Part shown: piece by piece, positions 33,542-41,373 of the stretch
Numbering within the stretch: the stretch's first letter is position 1
Layout of the letters: the number at the start of each line of letters is the position of its first letter
Assembly: GCA_030654835.1 (NCBI GenBank)
Contig: JAURWS010000031.1
Location: 1 to 64,000 of the forward strand
Direction of reading: 5' to 3'
Source of the DNA: Gammaproteobacteria bacterium
GTDB lineage: Bacteria > Pseudomonadota > Gammaproteobacteria > Pseudomonadales > Pseudohongiellaceae
DNA: 64,000 bases
Notes under the pieces: model-generated
Database searches by the model: none
Seen by the model: the letters and a program-made list of their open reading frames with translations, nothing else
Told to the model about the DNA's origin: nothing
Program-made: the position numbers and the translations under genes

Positions 33542-33560
33542 CCAGAACGGAAGGATGGAA

Positions 33561-33595
33561 AAAAGGGGCGGTTGCTGATGGCAACCGCCCCTTTT
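33561..33595. terminator. Strong bidirectional Rho-independent terminator
   Basis: A 15-bp perfect stem (AAAAGGGGCGGTTGC / GCAACCGCCCCTTTT) with a 5-nt loop, A-rich on the left and TTTT on the right. It lies 20 bp after the redoxin stop and 28 bp before the end of the convergent fpr gene, and so can end both transcripts. Confidence 0.9.
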
Positions 33596-33622
33596 CGTTT
33601 CTGCGCTCTGAGGCATCGAGAA

Positions 33623-34393
33623 TCAGTCTACAAATGCGCGCTCGATCACGTAGTGTCCCTTGATACCGTGGCGTGATTCCTTGAATTCCCAGCCATCCAG
33701 TACCTTGCAGGTATCTTTGAGCATCGCGGTGCTGCCGCAAAGCATGAAGCGGTCGTCGTCGTGGTTCGGCACCGGCAGGCCGATGTCGCTGAACAACTTG
33801 CCGTTGAGCATCAGGTCGGTAATGCGTCCTTTGTGGATGAAATCCTCGCGGGTCACGGTGGGGTAGTAAATCAGCTGATTCTTCACCTGCTCGCCGAAGA
33901 ACTCGTTCTGCGGCAGCTCGTTGGTGATCATCTCGTGGTAAGCAAGATCGACGATGCGGCGCACGCCGTGCACCAGAATGACCTTCTCGAAGCGCTCGTA
34001 GATGTCCGGATCACGAATGATGCTCATGAACGGCGCCAGTCCCGTGCCCGTAGACAGCAGGTAGAGATTGCGGCCAGGCAGCAGGTGGTCGGCGACCAGT
34101 GTGCCGGTTGGCTTGCTGCTGATCAGCAGTTCGTCGCCGATGCGGATATTCTGCAGACGGGAGGTCAGCGGGCCGTCCTGCACCTTGATGCTGAAGAACT
34201 CCAGCTCTTCCTCATAGTTGGCGCTCGCAATACTATAAGCGCGCATCAGCGGGCGTCCCTCCACCTCCATCCCGACCATCACGAAATGGCCATTCTCAAA
34301 ACGCAGCGATTTGTCGCGGGTGGTGGTAAAGCTGAACAAGGTCTCGTTCCAGTGGTGAACGCTGGTGACGCTTTGTTTGGACACTGCTGCCAT
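33623..34393 (-). CDS. fpr: Ferredoxin/flavodoxin--NADP reductase Fpr
   Basis: A 256-residue FNR-fold flavoprotein. FAD-binding RAYSIAS (about 50-56), GPLTSRL, NADP-binding LLSTGTGLAPFMSIIRD (about 112-128), FMLCGSTAML and a C-terminal GHYVIERAF tail ending in Phe-Val-Asp, close to bacterial Fpr. It supplies electrons from NADPH to ferredoxin or flavodoxin, or the reverse, and takes part in oxidative-stress defence and Fe-S repair. It is transcribed divergently from a LysR regulator at 34634 that fits its known regulator FinR. Confidence 0.92.
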   Translation of the reverse strand: MAAVSKQSVTSVHHWNETLFSFTTTRDKSLRFENGHFVMVGMEVEGRPLMRAYSIASANYEEELEFFSIKVQDGPLTSRLQNIRIGDELLISSKPTGTLVADHLLPGRNLYLLSTGTGLAPFMSIIRDPDIYERFEKVILVHGVRRIVDLAYHEMITNELPQNEFFGEQVKNQLIYYPTVTREDFIHKGRITDLMLNGKLFSDIGLPVPNHDDDRFMLCGSTAMLKDTCKVLDGWEFKESRHGIKGHYVIERAFVD

Positions 34394-34478
34394 GCTGGAT
34401 TCCTGTTGATGACGGTGGATGGAGGCTGGGATCAGGGGCTCCGGCCCGACTTGCGCGAATTCTAGGCGCTCTCTAAGC

Positions 34479-34530
34479 TATCTGTAAAACAGATAATCAG
34501 CATATATCTAATCGGTTTATCAGATATATG
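34479..34530. promoter_or_regulatory. Two inverted repeats in the fpr-finR intergenic region
   Basis: TATCTGT-AAA-ACAGATA at 34479-34495 is a perfect 7-bp inverted repeat. CATATATCT / AGATATATG (34501-34509 and 34522-34530) is a perfect 9-bp inverted repeat with a 12-nt gap that contains TAATCGGTTTATCA. LysR regulators bind such dyads between divergent genes, so these are candidate FinR operators. Confidence 0.6.
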
Positions 34531-34633
34531 AGAGACTGCCCAATGGGCAACGTGTCGTGCTGATCCAATCGGAACGCGACGATACAGCGGCAGACACGCA
34601 AATTCAAGATCAGGGCCGAAAGAGGAATAGGGC

Positions 34634-35518
34634 ATGTATTACACCTTGCGACAGATCGAAGTGTTCCTCGCTACCGCGCACTACGAGAATGTCACCCAGG
34701 CGGCAAGCAGCCTCGCGATGTCCCAATCGGCTGCCAGTTCAGCCTTGCAGGACCTGGAGCAACGCTTCGACATTCAGCTCTTCGACCGTGCCGGCAAGCG
34801 TGTGCAACTGAGCGAGCTGGGCAAGGCGCTGCGACCCAGAGCGGAGGCCCTGCTGGCACAGGCGCGCGAATTCGAGCACAGCCTGACGCAGCGCACCGAT
34901 GTGGCGGAGCTCAAGGTCGGCGCCACACTGACCATCGGCAACTATCTGGCGGTGCCGATCATGGCGGAGTTCATGAATCTCCATCCAGACGCCCGCGTGA
35001 GCCTGACAGTGGAGAATACCGCTGCTATCGCCAGCCGGGTCCGCAACTTCGAACTGGACATCGGCCTGATTGAGGGCGAGCTGCAGGACCCGGTGCTGGA
35101 AGTGATCCCCTGGCGCGACGATGAGCTGGCGCTGTTCTGCGCGCCCGGGCATCCGCTGGCCAGCCAGCGCACACTGAGCGACGCCGACCTGCTGGCAGCC
35201 CGGTGGGTGGTGCGCGAGGCGGGTTCGGGTACGCGCCAGGCCTTCGATCGCGCCATGCACGGCCTGCTGCCGGACCTCGATCTGCGGCTGAATCTGCAAC
35301 ATACCGAGGCGATCAAGCGAGCGGTGGAGGCCGGGCTGGGGATTGGCTGTCTGTCGGCCATCGCGCTGCGGGATGCCTTCGCGCGTGGCAGCCTGATCCG
35401 TCTGGAGGCGCCGCAGCGGGACTGGACCCGCAAGTTCTACTTCATCCTGCACCGCCAGAAGTACCGCAGCGCCGGCATCCAAAGCTGGCTGACGCTGTGC
35501 GCTGAGTCTGCTCCCTGA
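34634..35518 (+). CDS. finR: LysR-family regulator, likely FinR (fpr regulator)
   Basis: A 294-residue LysR regulator with the N-terminal HTH at about 8-45 (VTQAASSLAMSQSAASSALQ, DLEQRFDIQLFDR) and a C-terminal effector domain beginning LKVGATLTIGNYLAVPIMAE. The 'VTQAA..L.MSQSAASSAL' HTH and its position divergent from fpr fit FinR of Pseudomonas putida, which senses superoxide or nitrosative stress and activates fpr. The assignment rests on gene order as well as family. The frame ends 2 bp before a palindromic repeat. Confidence 0.75.
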   Translation: MYYTLRQIEVFLATAHYENVTQAASSLAMSQSAASSALQDLEQRFDIQLFDRAGKRVQLSELGKALRPRAEALLAQAREFEHSLTQRTDVAELKVGATLTIGNYLAVPIMAEFMNLHPDARVSLTVENTAAIASRVRNFELDIGLIEGELQDPVLEVIPWRDDELALFCAPGHPLASQRTLSDADLLAARWVVREAGSGTRQAFDRAMHGLLPDLDLRLNLQHTEAIKRAVEAGLGIGCLSAIALRDAFARGSLIRLEAPQRDWTRKFYFILHRQKYRSAGIQSWLTLCAESAP

Positions 35519-35520
35519 CT

Positions 35521-35738
35521 GTGCTCTGCCTGTGGGAGCGTGCCTGCACGCGATTTGCATATTCAGTGGTTAGAGCGGGGCGGCGCTACGGGCAGCAGCG
35601 ACACGCCGTGAACCCATCCTTGGGGGCTCGCTTTCGCCATCCATGGCTCAAGACGGTCGCCGCTGCCCGTAGCGCCACCCCGCTTTGCAGGCTTGTGCCA
35701 CATCGTCGCGTGCAGGCACGCTCCCACAGTCAGAGCAC
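35521..35738. repeat. REPIN/MITE-like palindromic element, copy 1
   Basis: A 218-bp element with 33-bp terminal inverted repeats, one mismatch (35521-35553 and 35706-35738), each containing GTGGGAGCGTGCCTGCACG. Inside is a second imperfect inverted repeat (GGCGGCGCTACGGGCAGC against GCTGCCCGTAGCGCC), with a core that reads GAACCCATCCTTGGGGGCTC. The whole can fold as a nested cruciform. No transposase. A homologous copy in opposite orientation is at 36037-36298. Confidence 0.85.
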
Positions 35739-35789
35739 ATTCGGTTGAGATGAACATCTACCCGCCATCCATGACCGCCAAGAGTCCTC

Positions 35790-35837
35790 TTACTTGATCC
35801 TTTACTTGCCCCCCTACTTGATCCCCTACTTGATCCC
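35790..35837 (+). repeat. Four tandem 12-bp repeats
   Basis: Four imperfect units of (C/T)TACTTGATCCC run end to end (two identical, two diverged) between the two MITE copies. They cover an intergenic stretch and have no coding frame in common. Function unknown; probably a replication-slippage product. Confidence 0.75.
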
Positions 35838-35954
35838 CTGACGCTTCCGGTTCAGTTTCGCCGAGGGCTTCCTGGTTTACAGAAAACCTGATCTCAAAAA
35901 GTGCTCATTGATCTGGAAAGCACTGCTGTCATGGCGCTGAAAGTGCGGTCAACC

Positions 35955-36035
35955 TAGAGTTCGACCATGCGTGAGACTTCGGCGCTGTAATCATTGTTGG
36001 CGAAAGCGTTGATCAGAGCATTGCGCTGAATATGC
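35955..36035 (-). pseudogene. Possible C-terminal remnant of an unidentified gene
   Basis: On the minus strand a frame emerging from MITE copy 2 reads HIQRNALINAFANNDYSAEV and SRMVEL before a TAG. The residue mix is protein-like and the frame is open into the MITE, so this may be the tail of a gene interrupted by it. The family is not recognised; low confidence. Confidence 0.35.
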
Positions 36036-36036
36036 G

Positions 36037-36298
36037 CCCTGACCGTGGGAGCGTGCCTGCTCGCGATGACGTGGCACAAACTTGCAAAGCGGGGTGGCGC
36101 TATGGGCAGCGGCGACCGTCTTGAGCCATGGCAGAAAAATGCTCCTGCATTTTCTGCACTTCCGCCATCCATGGCGGTCGGATGGCGAAAGCGAGCCCCC
36201 ACGGATGGGTTCACGGCGTGTCGCTGCTACCCGTAGCGCCACGCCGCTCTTTCCACTGAATATGCAAATCGCGTGCAGGCACGCTCCCACGGTCAGGG
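36037..36298. repeat. REPIN/MITE-like palindromic element, copy 2 (inverted)
   Basis: A 262-bp element, inverted relative to copy 1. Terminal inverted repeats at 36037-36066 and 36269-36298 contain GTGGGAGCGTGCCTGC and differ by one base. The interior matches copy 1, except for an extra 45-50 bp segment near 36130-36175 that itself holds an inverted repeat (GCAGAAAAATGC / GCATTTTCTGC). Its right end overlaps the stop codon of the inositol-phosphatase gene (36293-36295). Confidence 0.85.
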
Positions 36299-37108
36299 GG
36301 CGGATTCTGCTCGTTGCAGCAGGTCCAGCAGCTGGGGGTAGAGGGTTGGGTTGGCCACCAGGATGTGTTCGTTGTGGAAGACTTCGCTGACACCTGCGGG
36401 CACCGGCTTGAAGTGCCCGTAGTGTGCACCGGCCTCCTTGGCAATCAACTGCGCGGCCGCGAAGTCCCAGACGCTCAGGCTTTCGTAGTAACCATCCAGA
36501 CGCCCCATCGCCACCCAGCAGATATCCAGCGCGGCGGAACCCAGACGACGGATGTCCCCGCACTCTTCCAGCACCAGCGCCAGACGCTTCACGATCGGAG
36601 CCAGAATCTCGCGGCTCTTGATATAGGGGAAACCCGTGGCCACCAGCGCGCGCCGGAGTGAATCCTTCTGCGCCACCTGAATGCGCCGCTCGTTCAGCCA
36701 GGCGCCCTGACCGCGCGTCGCATGGAACATCTCGTCGACAAAGGGATTGAACACCACGCCGCACTCGATGCGGCCATTTTCTGCATAGGCGATGGAGACC
36801 GCGCTCTGGTCATGGTCGTGCGCGAAATTCACCGTCCCGTCGATGGGATCGATGATCCACAGAGGGGCGTCGTAACCGGCCACCAGCAACTCCGGGGCCG
36901 ACTCTTCCGCGAGGATGCGATGCTCCGGAAAACGCGCGCGGATCGCATCGCAGATGAACTGGTCAGCCTTGATATCGGCATTGGTCACCAGCTCCGTCCC
37001 GCCCTTGAACGACGTGGTGAGCCCTTCCAGAGCGGCGTGCTCCGTACGGATCAGGGCGCCTGCAGCGCGGGCGAGGTTGCGAGTGAATTCGGGGATATCG
37101 TGATGCAT
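36293..37108 (-). CDS. Inositol-monophosphatase-family protein (3'(2'),5'-bisphosphate nucleotidase-like)
   Basis: A 271-residue Mg2+-dependent phosphatase: metal-binding EES at 68-70 (ILAEESAPE), WIIDPIDGTVNFAHDHDQSA (83-102) with the DxxDGT signature, and SVWDFAAAQLIAKEAGA (about 217-233), the WDxAA motif. All catalytic residues are present. It may dephosphorylate inositol phosphate or 3'-phosphoadenosine phosphate; in the neighbourhood of a polyprenyl-sugar operon an assignment to DPA-like ribose-phosphate dephosphorylation is conceivable but unproven. Its stop codon is inside the end repeat of MITE copy 2. Confidence 0.85.
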   Translation of the reverse strand: MHHDIPEFTRNLARAAGALIRTEHAALEGLTTSFKGGTELVTNADIKADQFICDAIRARFPEHRILAEESAPELLVAGYDAPLWIIDPIDGTVNFAHDHDQSAVSIAYAENGRIECGVVFNPFVDEMFHATRGQGAWLNERRIQVAQKDSLRRALVATGFPYIKSREILAPIVKRLALVLEECGDIRRLGSAALDICWVAMGRLDGYYESLSVWDFAAAQLIAKEAGAHYGHFKPVPAGVSEVFHNEHILVANPTLYPQLLDLLQRAESAP

Positions 37109-37304
37109 CGGTGATAGGTTCCGTTGTGGCGATCTTGGCGGCGAATTTTGTGGCGAACTTGGTCGAGAGTATAGCAGTTAGTTCACGGCGCCCGCCGGGT
37201 GTGCCATCATCGCACCCGCGTCGCGCTCAGCAGCCCTTGGTGGCGGGCCGCACCAACACGATCCAACCTTCGATCCAATCCGTATTGCAGGAAACGCACT
37301 CTTC

Positions 37305-37721
37305 ATGAAGCTGGTTTTGCTCTACAGCCTGTTCGCCGTGCTCGCCATGGCGGCCAACATCCTCGCGCAGGAAGCCGCGCTGTTGGTCTATGGTGCCGCC
37401 TATGCGATGGCTTTCGCGATTCTGAGCGGCACGGCTGTGGGGCTGGTGGTGAAATATCTGCTGGATCGTCACTACATCTTCCAGGCCAGCGCCCGCCCTC
37501 TGCATCGCGACCTCGGCCAGTTCATCGCCTATGGCAGCACCGGCGTGCTGACCACGTTGCTGTTCTGGGGCACCGAGATCGCCTTCGACCTGCTCTTCGA
37601 GAACCGCGCCGCACGCTACACGGGGGCGGTGCTGGGTCTGAGCATTGGCTATGTCATCAAATACCTGCTGGATCGCCGCTTTGTTTTCACCACTAATGGC
37701 ACCACCGGGAGCAGCGTCTGA
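37305..37721 (+). CDS. GtrA-like membrane protein
   Basis: A 138-residue protein with four hydrophobic helices: SLFAVLAMAANILAQEAAL, AMAFAILSGTAVGLVVKYL, FIAYGSTGVLTTLLFWGTEI and a last GAVLGLSIGYVIKYLLDRRF. The duplicated 'VKYLLDR-(H/R)-(Y/F)-(I/V)F' motif (residues 47-57 and 118-128) is typical of GtrA proteins, which move or anchor undecaprenyl- or polyprenyl-linked sugars across the membrane. GGAAA lies before the ATG. Its stop overlaps the next start (TGATG), so it is coupled to the DprE1-like gene. Confidence 0.85.
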   Translation: MKLVLLYSLFAVLAMAANILAQEAALLVYGAAYAMAFAILSGTAVGLVVKYLLDRHYIFQASARPLHRDLGQFIAYGSTGVLTTLLFWGTEIAFDLLFENRAARYTGAVLGLSIGYVIKYLLDRRFVFTTNGTTGSSV

Positions 37722-39049
37722 TGCAGATCCACTCCTGGGGACGCTACCCCACCACCGACGCCACGCTGCACTCTCCACGTTCCCCGTCGGCGCTGCGGCG
37801 ACTCCTGCTCGACACTCAACCGACTGACTCCGGCGCAACGACCGCCTTCGACGGCATCGCGCGCGGGCTCGGACGCAGCTACGGCGACAGCGCGCTGGCC
37901 GGCACCATCGTGCAGACCCGCGAGCTGGATCAGCTGCTCGCCTTCGACGCCGACACCGGCCTGCTGACCTGCGCCGCCGGTGTCAGCCTCGACACCATCC
38001 TGCATTGCTTCACGCCCCGTGGCTGGTTCCTGCCCGTCGTGCCAGGCACCCGCTTCGTCAGCGTGGGCGGCGCCATAGCCAGCGATGTGCACGGCAAGAA
38101 CCATCATCTCGATGGCACCTTCGGTCAGCATGTGCACTCTTTGCGCCTGCTGCAGCCCGACGGCGAGGTGCTGAACTGTTCGAGTACCGAGAACAGCGCG
38201 CTGTTCCACGCTACCTGCGGCGGCATGGGCCTGACTGGTATCATCGTCGATGCCACCATCAACCTGCGGCGCATCCCCGGCTCGGCTATCCACCAGCGCA
38301 CGCTGCGGACACCGCACTTGCAGGAAGTGATGGAGCGCTTCGAGGCCAGCGCCGCCAGCACCTATTCGGTGGCCTGGCTGGATTGCCTCGCCAGAGGCTC
38401 TGCGCTGGGACGCTCGCTGCTGTTCCTCGGCGAGCACGCGACTGACGGACAATTCAAAGCACCGCAGCGCGGCGGACTCGGTGTGCCCTTCAACTCGCCA
38501 GCGTTCCTGCTCAATCGCTACAGCATGAGCCTGTTCAACACGCTTTATTACAACCGCCCCGTGAACAGCCAGACCGAACAGCGCATCGAGGCCGGTCAGT
38601 ATTTCTTCCCACTCGACAGCATCGCGCACTGGAATCGTTTGTATGGCCGCAAGGGTTTCCTGCAGTACCAGTTCGTGGTGCCGGATGCCGCAGCGCTGGC
38701 CGCGATCTCATTGGTGCTGCAGCGCAGCAGTGCCGCAGGCAAGGGCTCGTTCCTGTCCGTGCTGAAGAAGTTCGGGTCGGGCAACGACAACCTGCTGTCC
38801 TTCCCTCTGCAGGGCTACACGCTGGCCATGGACTTCAAGTTCGAGAACAATCTGCTGCCGCTGCTCGATGAGCTCGACAGCATCGTGCTCGACCACGGCG
38901 GCCGTCTCTACCTGGCCAAAGACGCCCGCATGAGCGAGGCCACCTTCAAGCGCAGTTATCCGCGCTGGGAGGAGCTGGCGCAGCTGCGCGCGGCCAGCGG
39001 GGCGGACCGCATGTTCAATTCACTGCAATCGCGCAGGCTCGGCCTTTAG
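37721..39049 (+). CDS. DprE1-like FAD-dependent decaprenylphosphoryl-ribose 2'-oxidase
   Basis: A 442-residue flavoenzyme of the vanillyl-alcohol oxidase fold. Residues 48-57 are GLGRSYGDSA (FAD PP-loop), VVPGTRFVSVGGAIASDVHG (about 106-126) carries the DVHGKNHH segment of DprE1, and FKFENN with LAKDARMSEATFKRSYPRW (about 400) is the C-terminal substrate-domain signature. In mycobacteria DprE1 oxidises decaprenylphosphoryl-ribose at C2', first half of the epimerisation to arabinose. The Cys387 attacked by benzothiazinones is not evident in the corresponding YLAKDARM segment. It is co-translated with GtrA and followed by a DprE2-like SDR, the partner reductase. Confidence 0.85.
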   Translation: MQIHSWGRYPTTDATLHSPRSPSALRRLLLDTQPTDSGATTAFDGIARGLGRSYGDSALAGTIVQTRELDQLLAFDADTGLLTCAAGVSLDTILHCFTPRGWFLPVVPGTRFVSVGGAIASDVHGKNHHLDGTFGQHVHSLRLLQPDGEVLNCSSTENSALFHATCGGMGLTGIIVDATINLRRIPGSAIHQRTLRTPHLQEVMERFEASAASTYSVAWLDCLARGSALGRSLLFLGEHATDGQFKAPQRGGLGVPFNSPAFLLNRYSMSLFNTLYYNRPVNSQTEQRIEAGQYFFPLDSIAHWNRLYGRKGFLQYQFVVPDAAALAAISLVLQRSSAAGKGSFLSVLKKFGSGNDNLLSFPLQGYTLAMDFKFENNLLPLLDELDSIVLDHGGRLYLAKDARMSEATFKRSYPRWEELAQLRAASGADRMFNSLQSRRLGL

Positions 39050-39101
39050 GGCAGCGTGCACTGCTCACAAGAACTTCTGAAAAGACCAAGAGGACTATCG
39101 A

Positions 39102-39842
39102 TTGAAAAACATACTCGTGATCGGCGCCAACTCTGCCATCGCCCGTGCTGTCTCCAGGCTCTACGCCGAGGAACATTGTCGCCTGTTCCTGCTGTCGCGC
39201 GATGCCGAACAGCTCGCCCTGCAGAAGCAGGATCTGCAGATTCGCGGCGCCACTGAGGTCGATTGCAGCGTCTTCGATGCCAACAACTTCAGTGTGCACG
39301 AGGCCGTCATCGATCAGGTGTTGGATCGTTTCGGCAGTATCGACCTGGCGTTTATCTGCCACGGCAGCCTCTCTAATCAGGCGCAGTGCGAGGAGCACTT
39401 CGACAGCGCGCTGCAGGAGTTCCACACCAACGCGCTCAGCGTGATCTCGTTGCTGACCTGCCTGGCTCGCCACATGAGTATCCAGCGCAGCGGCTGCATC
39501 GCCGTCATCACCTCGGTTGCTGGTGATCGCGGGCGCCAGTCCAATTATGTGTATGGCTCGGCCAAGGCGATGGTGTCGACTTATCTGCAGGGGCTGCGCG
39601 GCCGCCTCTTCAAGAGCCAGGTGGATGTCATCGACATCCGGCCCGGCTTCGTGGACACACCGATGACGCATGCCATCAAGAAAGGCGGCCCGTTGTGGAG
39701 CTCGCCCGAGAAGGTCGCGCAGTGCATTGTCGACGGCATCCGCAAGCGCAAACACACGATCTACGCCCCCGGCTACTGGCGCCTGATCATGCTGGTGGTC
39801 TGCAGCATTCCCGAAGTGCTCTTCAAGCGCCTGAAGCTGTAA
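39102..39842 (+). CDS. DprE2-like short-chain dehydrogenase
   Basis: A 246-residue SDR. The Rossmann glycine motif is GANSAIARAVSRLYA (8-22), a loose variant of GxxxGxG that DprE2 proteins also show. Catalytic Ser is in TSVAGDRGR (about 133-140) and YxxxK is YVYGSAKAMVS (Tyr149/Lys153 region). The C-terminal IRPGFVDTPMTH and a hydrophobic tail (MLVVCSIPEVLF) are as in DprE2, the NADH-dependent reductase that completes the 2'-epimerisation of polyprenylphosphoryl-ribose. It starts at TTG with AGAGGA upstream, 52 bp after the DprE1-like gene. Confidence 0.82.
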   Translation: MKNILVIGANSAIARAVSRLYAEEHCRLFLLSRDAEQLALQKQDLQIRGATEVDCSVFDANNFSVHEAVIDQVLDRFGSIDLAFICHGSLSNQAQCEEHFDSALQEFHTNALSVISLLTCLARHMSIQRSGCIAVITSVAGDRGRQSNYVYGSAKAMVSTYLQGLRGRLFKSQVDVIDIRPGFVDTPMTHAIKKGGPLWSSPEKVAQCIVDGIRKRKHTIYAPGYWRLIMLVVCSIPEVLFKRLKL

Positions 39843-39890
39843 TCCGCGCGGCTAAACTGGCATGATGAGCGCCCGGCCAAGGACCCCATA

Positions 39891-41342
39891 ATGACAACAT
39901 CAGTGCAGGACAGGCTTCCCCTCTACGTCGATCTGGACGGCACGCTGATTCACAGCGACCTGCTGCTGGAATCGTTTCTGGAGCTGATTCGCCACAACCT
40001 TCTGCTGGTGTTTCTGGTGCCGTTCTGGATGCTGCGTGGCAAGGCTTTCCTGAAGCGCGAGATCGCCTGTCGCGTGCAACTGCGCGTCGACCTGCTGCCC
40101 TACAACAAGCCATTCCTCGACTTTCTGCGCGAACAAAAACAATCCGGGCGCCGTCTGGTTCTCATCTCTGCTTCCGACGACAGCCTGGTGCAGGCCGTCG
40201 CCGCGCATCTCGATCTCTTCGATGAAGCCATCGGCAGCGATGGCGTTGTGAACTGCTCCGGCACGCGCAAGCTCGCCAGAATCCTCGAAAGAGACAAAGC
40301 ATTCTGCTACGCCGGTGACGGCCACGTTGATCTGCAGGTGTGGAAGGGCGCGAGCGCGGCGATCCTGGTCGATGCCAATGCCGCCCTCAAGCGCGAAGCT
40401 GCGGCACTGACCCGCATCGAGCGCGAATTCGACCGACCACGACACGGGCTGCGCCCCTACCGCCGCGCATTGCGTCTGCATCAATGGTTGAAGAACACAC
40501 TGGTCTTCCTGCCGCTGGCACTGGCTCATCAGATCAACAACCCGGAGCTGGTCTGGCAGGCGACGCTGGCGTTTCTCAGCTTCGGTCTCTGCGCCTCCAG
40601 TGTCTACGTGCTCAACGACCTCCTCGATCTAGCCAGTGACCGGCAGCACCGCAACAAGTGCCGCCGCCCCTTTGCTGCCGGTGACATTCCCCTGCTCAGC
40701 GGACTATTGCTGAGCCCCGTGCTGCTCGTGCTCGCCTTCGCCGTGGCGATGCCTCTGCCGCGCGCGTTCATCGTCATCCTCGCGCTGTATTACTTCTGCA
40801 CCGGCCTTTACAGCTTCGTGCTCAAACGCATGATGTTGGTGGATGTGATCATGCTGGCGGCGCTGTACACGTTGCGCATCATCTCCGGCGCAGCGGCCAT
40901 CTCGGTGGTGCCATCGTTCTGGCTGCTGGCGTTCTCGATGTTCCTGTTCTTCAGCCTGGCGGTGGTGAAACGCTACACGGAGCTGGATTATCTGCGTGAG
41001 GCGGGCATCGCCCAGTCCGAGGGGCGCGGCTACTACGCGCAGGACTTGAGCATGATGGCGATGTTCGGCAGCGCCAGCGCGTTCATGTCGGTGATGGTAT
41101 TCGCGCTCTACATCAACAACGACGACACGCGGGAACAATATCTGACGCCAGAGATTCTCTGGCTGATCTGCCCGCTGCTGCTGTACATGATCACGCGCAT
41201 CTGGCTGCTGACGGCGCGCGGGCAGATTCATGAAGACCCCATCGTCTTCGCGCTCAAGGATCGTGTCAGTCAGCTGGTGACATTGGTGTGTGGTGCGATG
41301 CTGTGGCTGGCCAACCTTGATTGGCGGGCGCTTGTTTTATAA
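39891..41342 (+). CDS. HAD phosphatase-UbiA prenyltransferase fusion (DPPR synthase-like)
   Basis: A 483-residue fusion. The N-terminal part is a HAD phosphatase: YVDLDGTLIHSDLL (Asp14/Asp16 region), ISASDD, and YAGDGHVDLQVW. From about residue 195 it is a UbiA-type integral prenyltransferase: RRALRLHQWLKNTLVFLPLA and the first Asp-rich motif NDLLDLASDRQHRNKCRRPF (about 240), then YVKR-like VVKRYTELDYL. The same two activities, a phosphoribosyl polyprenyl-phosphate synthase (Rv3806c) and a phosphatase, begin the mycobacterial route to DprE1's substrate. It is thus the missing upstream enzyme of the operon, on one chain. Confidence 0.87.
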   Translation: MTTSVQDRLPLYVDLDGTLIHSDLLLESFLELIRHNLLLVFLVPFWMLRGKAFLKREIACRVQLRVDLLPYNKPFLDFLREQKQSGRRLVLISASDDSLVQAVAAHLDLFDEAIGSDGVVNCSGTRKLARILERDKAFCYAGDGHVDLQVWKGASAAILVDANAALKREAAALTRIEREFDRPRHGLRPYRRALRLHQWLKNTLVFLPLALAHQINNPELVWQATLAFLSFGLCASSVYVLNDLLDLASDRQHRNKCRRPFAAGDIPLLSGLLLSPVLLVLAFAVAMPLPRAFIVILALYYFCTGLYSFVLKRMMLVDVIMLAALYTLRIISGAAAISVVPSFWLLAFSMFLFFSLAVVKRYTELDYLREAGIAQSEGRGYYAQDLSMMAMFGSASAFMSVMVFALYINNDDTREQYLTPEILWLICPLLLYMITRIWLLTARGQIHEDPIVFALKDRVSQLVTLVCGAMLWLANLDWRALVL

Positions 41343-41373
41343 CAAGAGTTTTGTAAAAAGGCAGGAGACCGAC

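Noticed and set aside
35521-36298. Coding frames across the MITE copies
   Set aside because: Frames exist in both copies on both strands but arise from the palindromic repeat and end outside without motifs; the repeat structure explains them.
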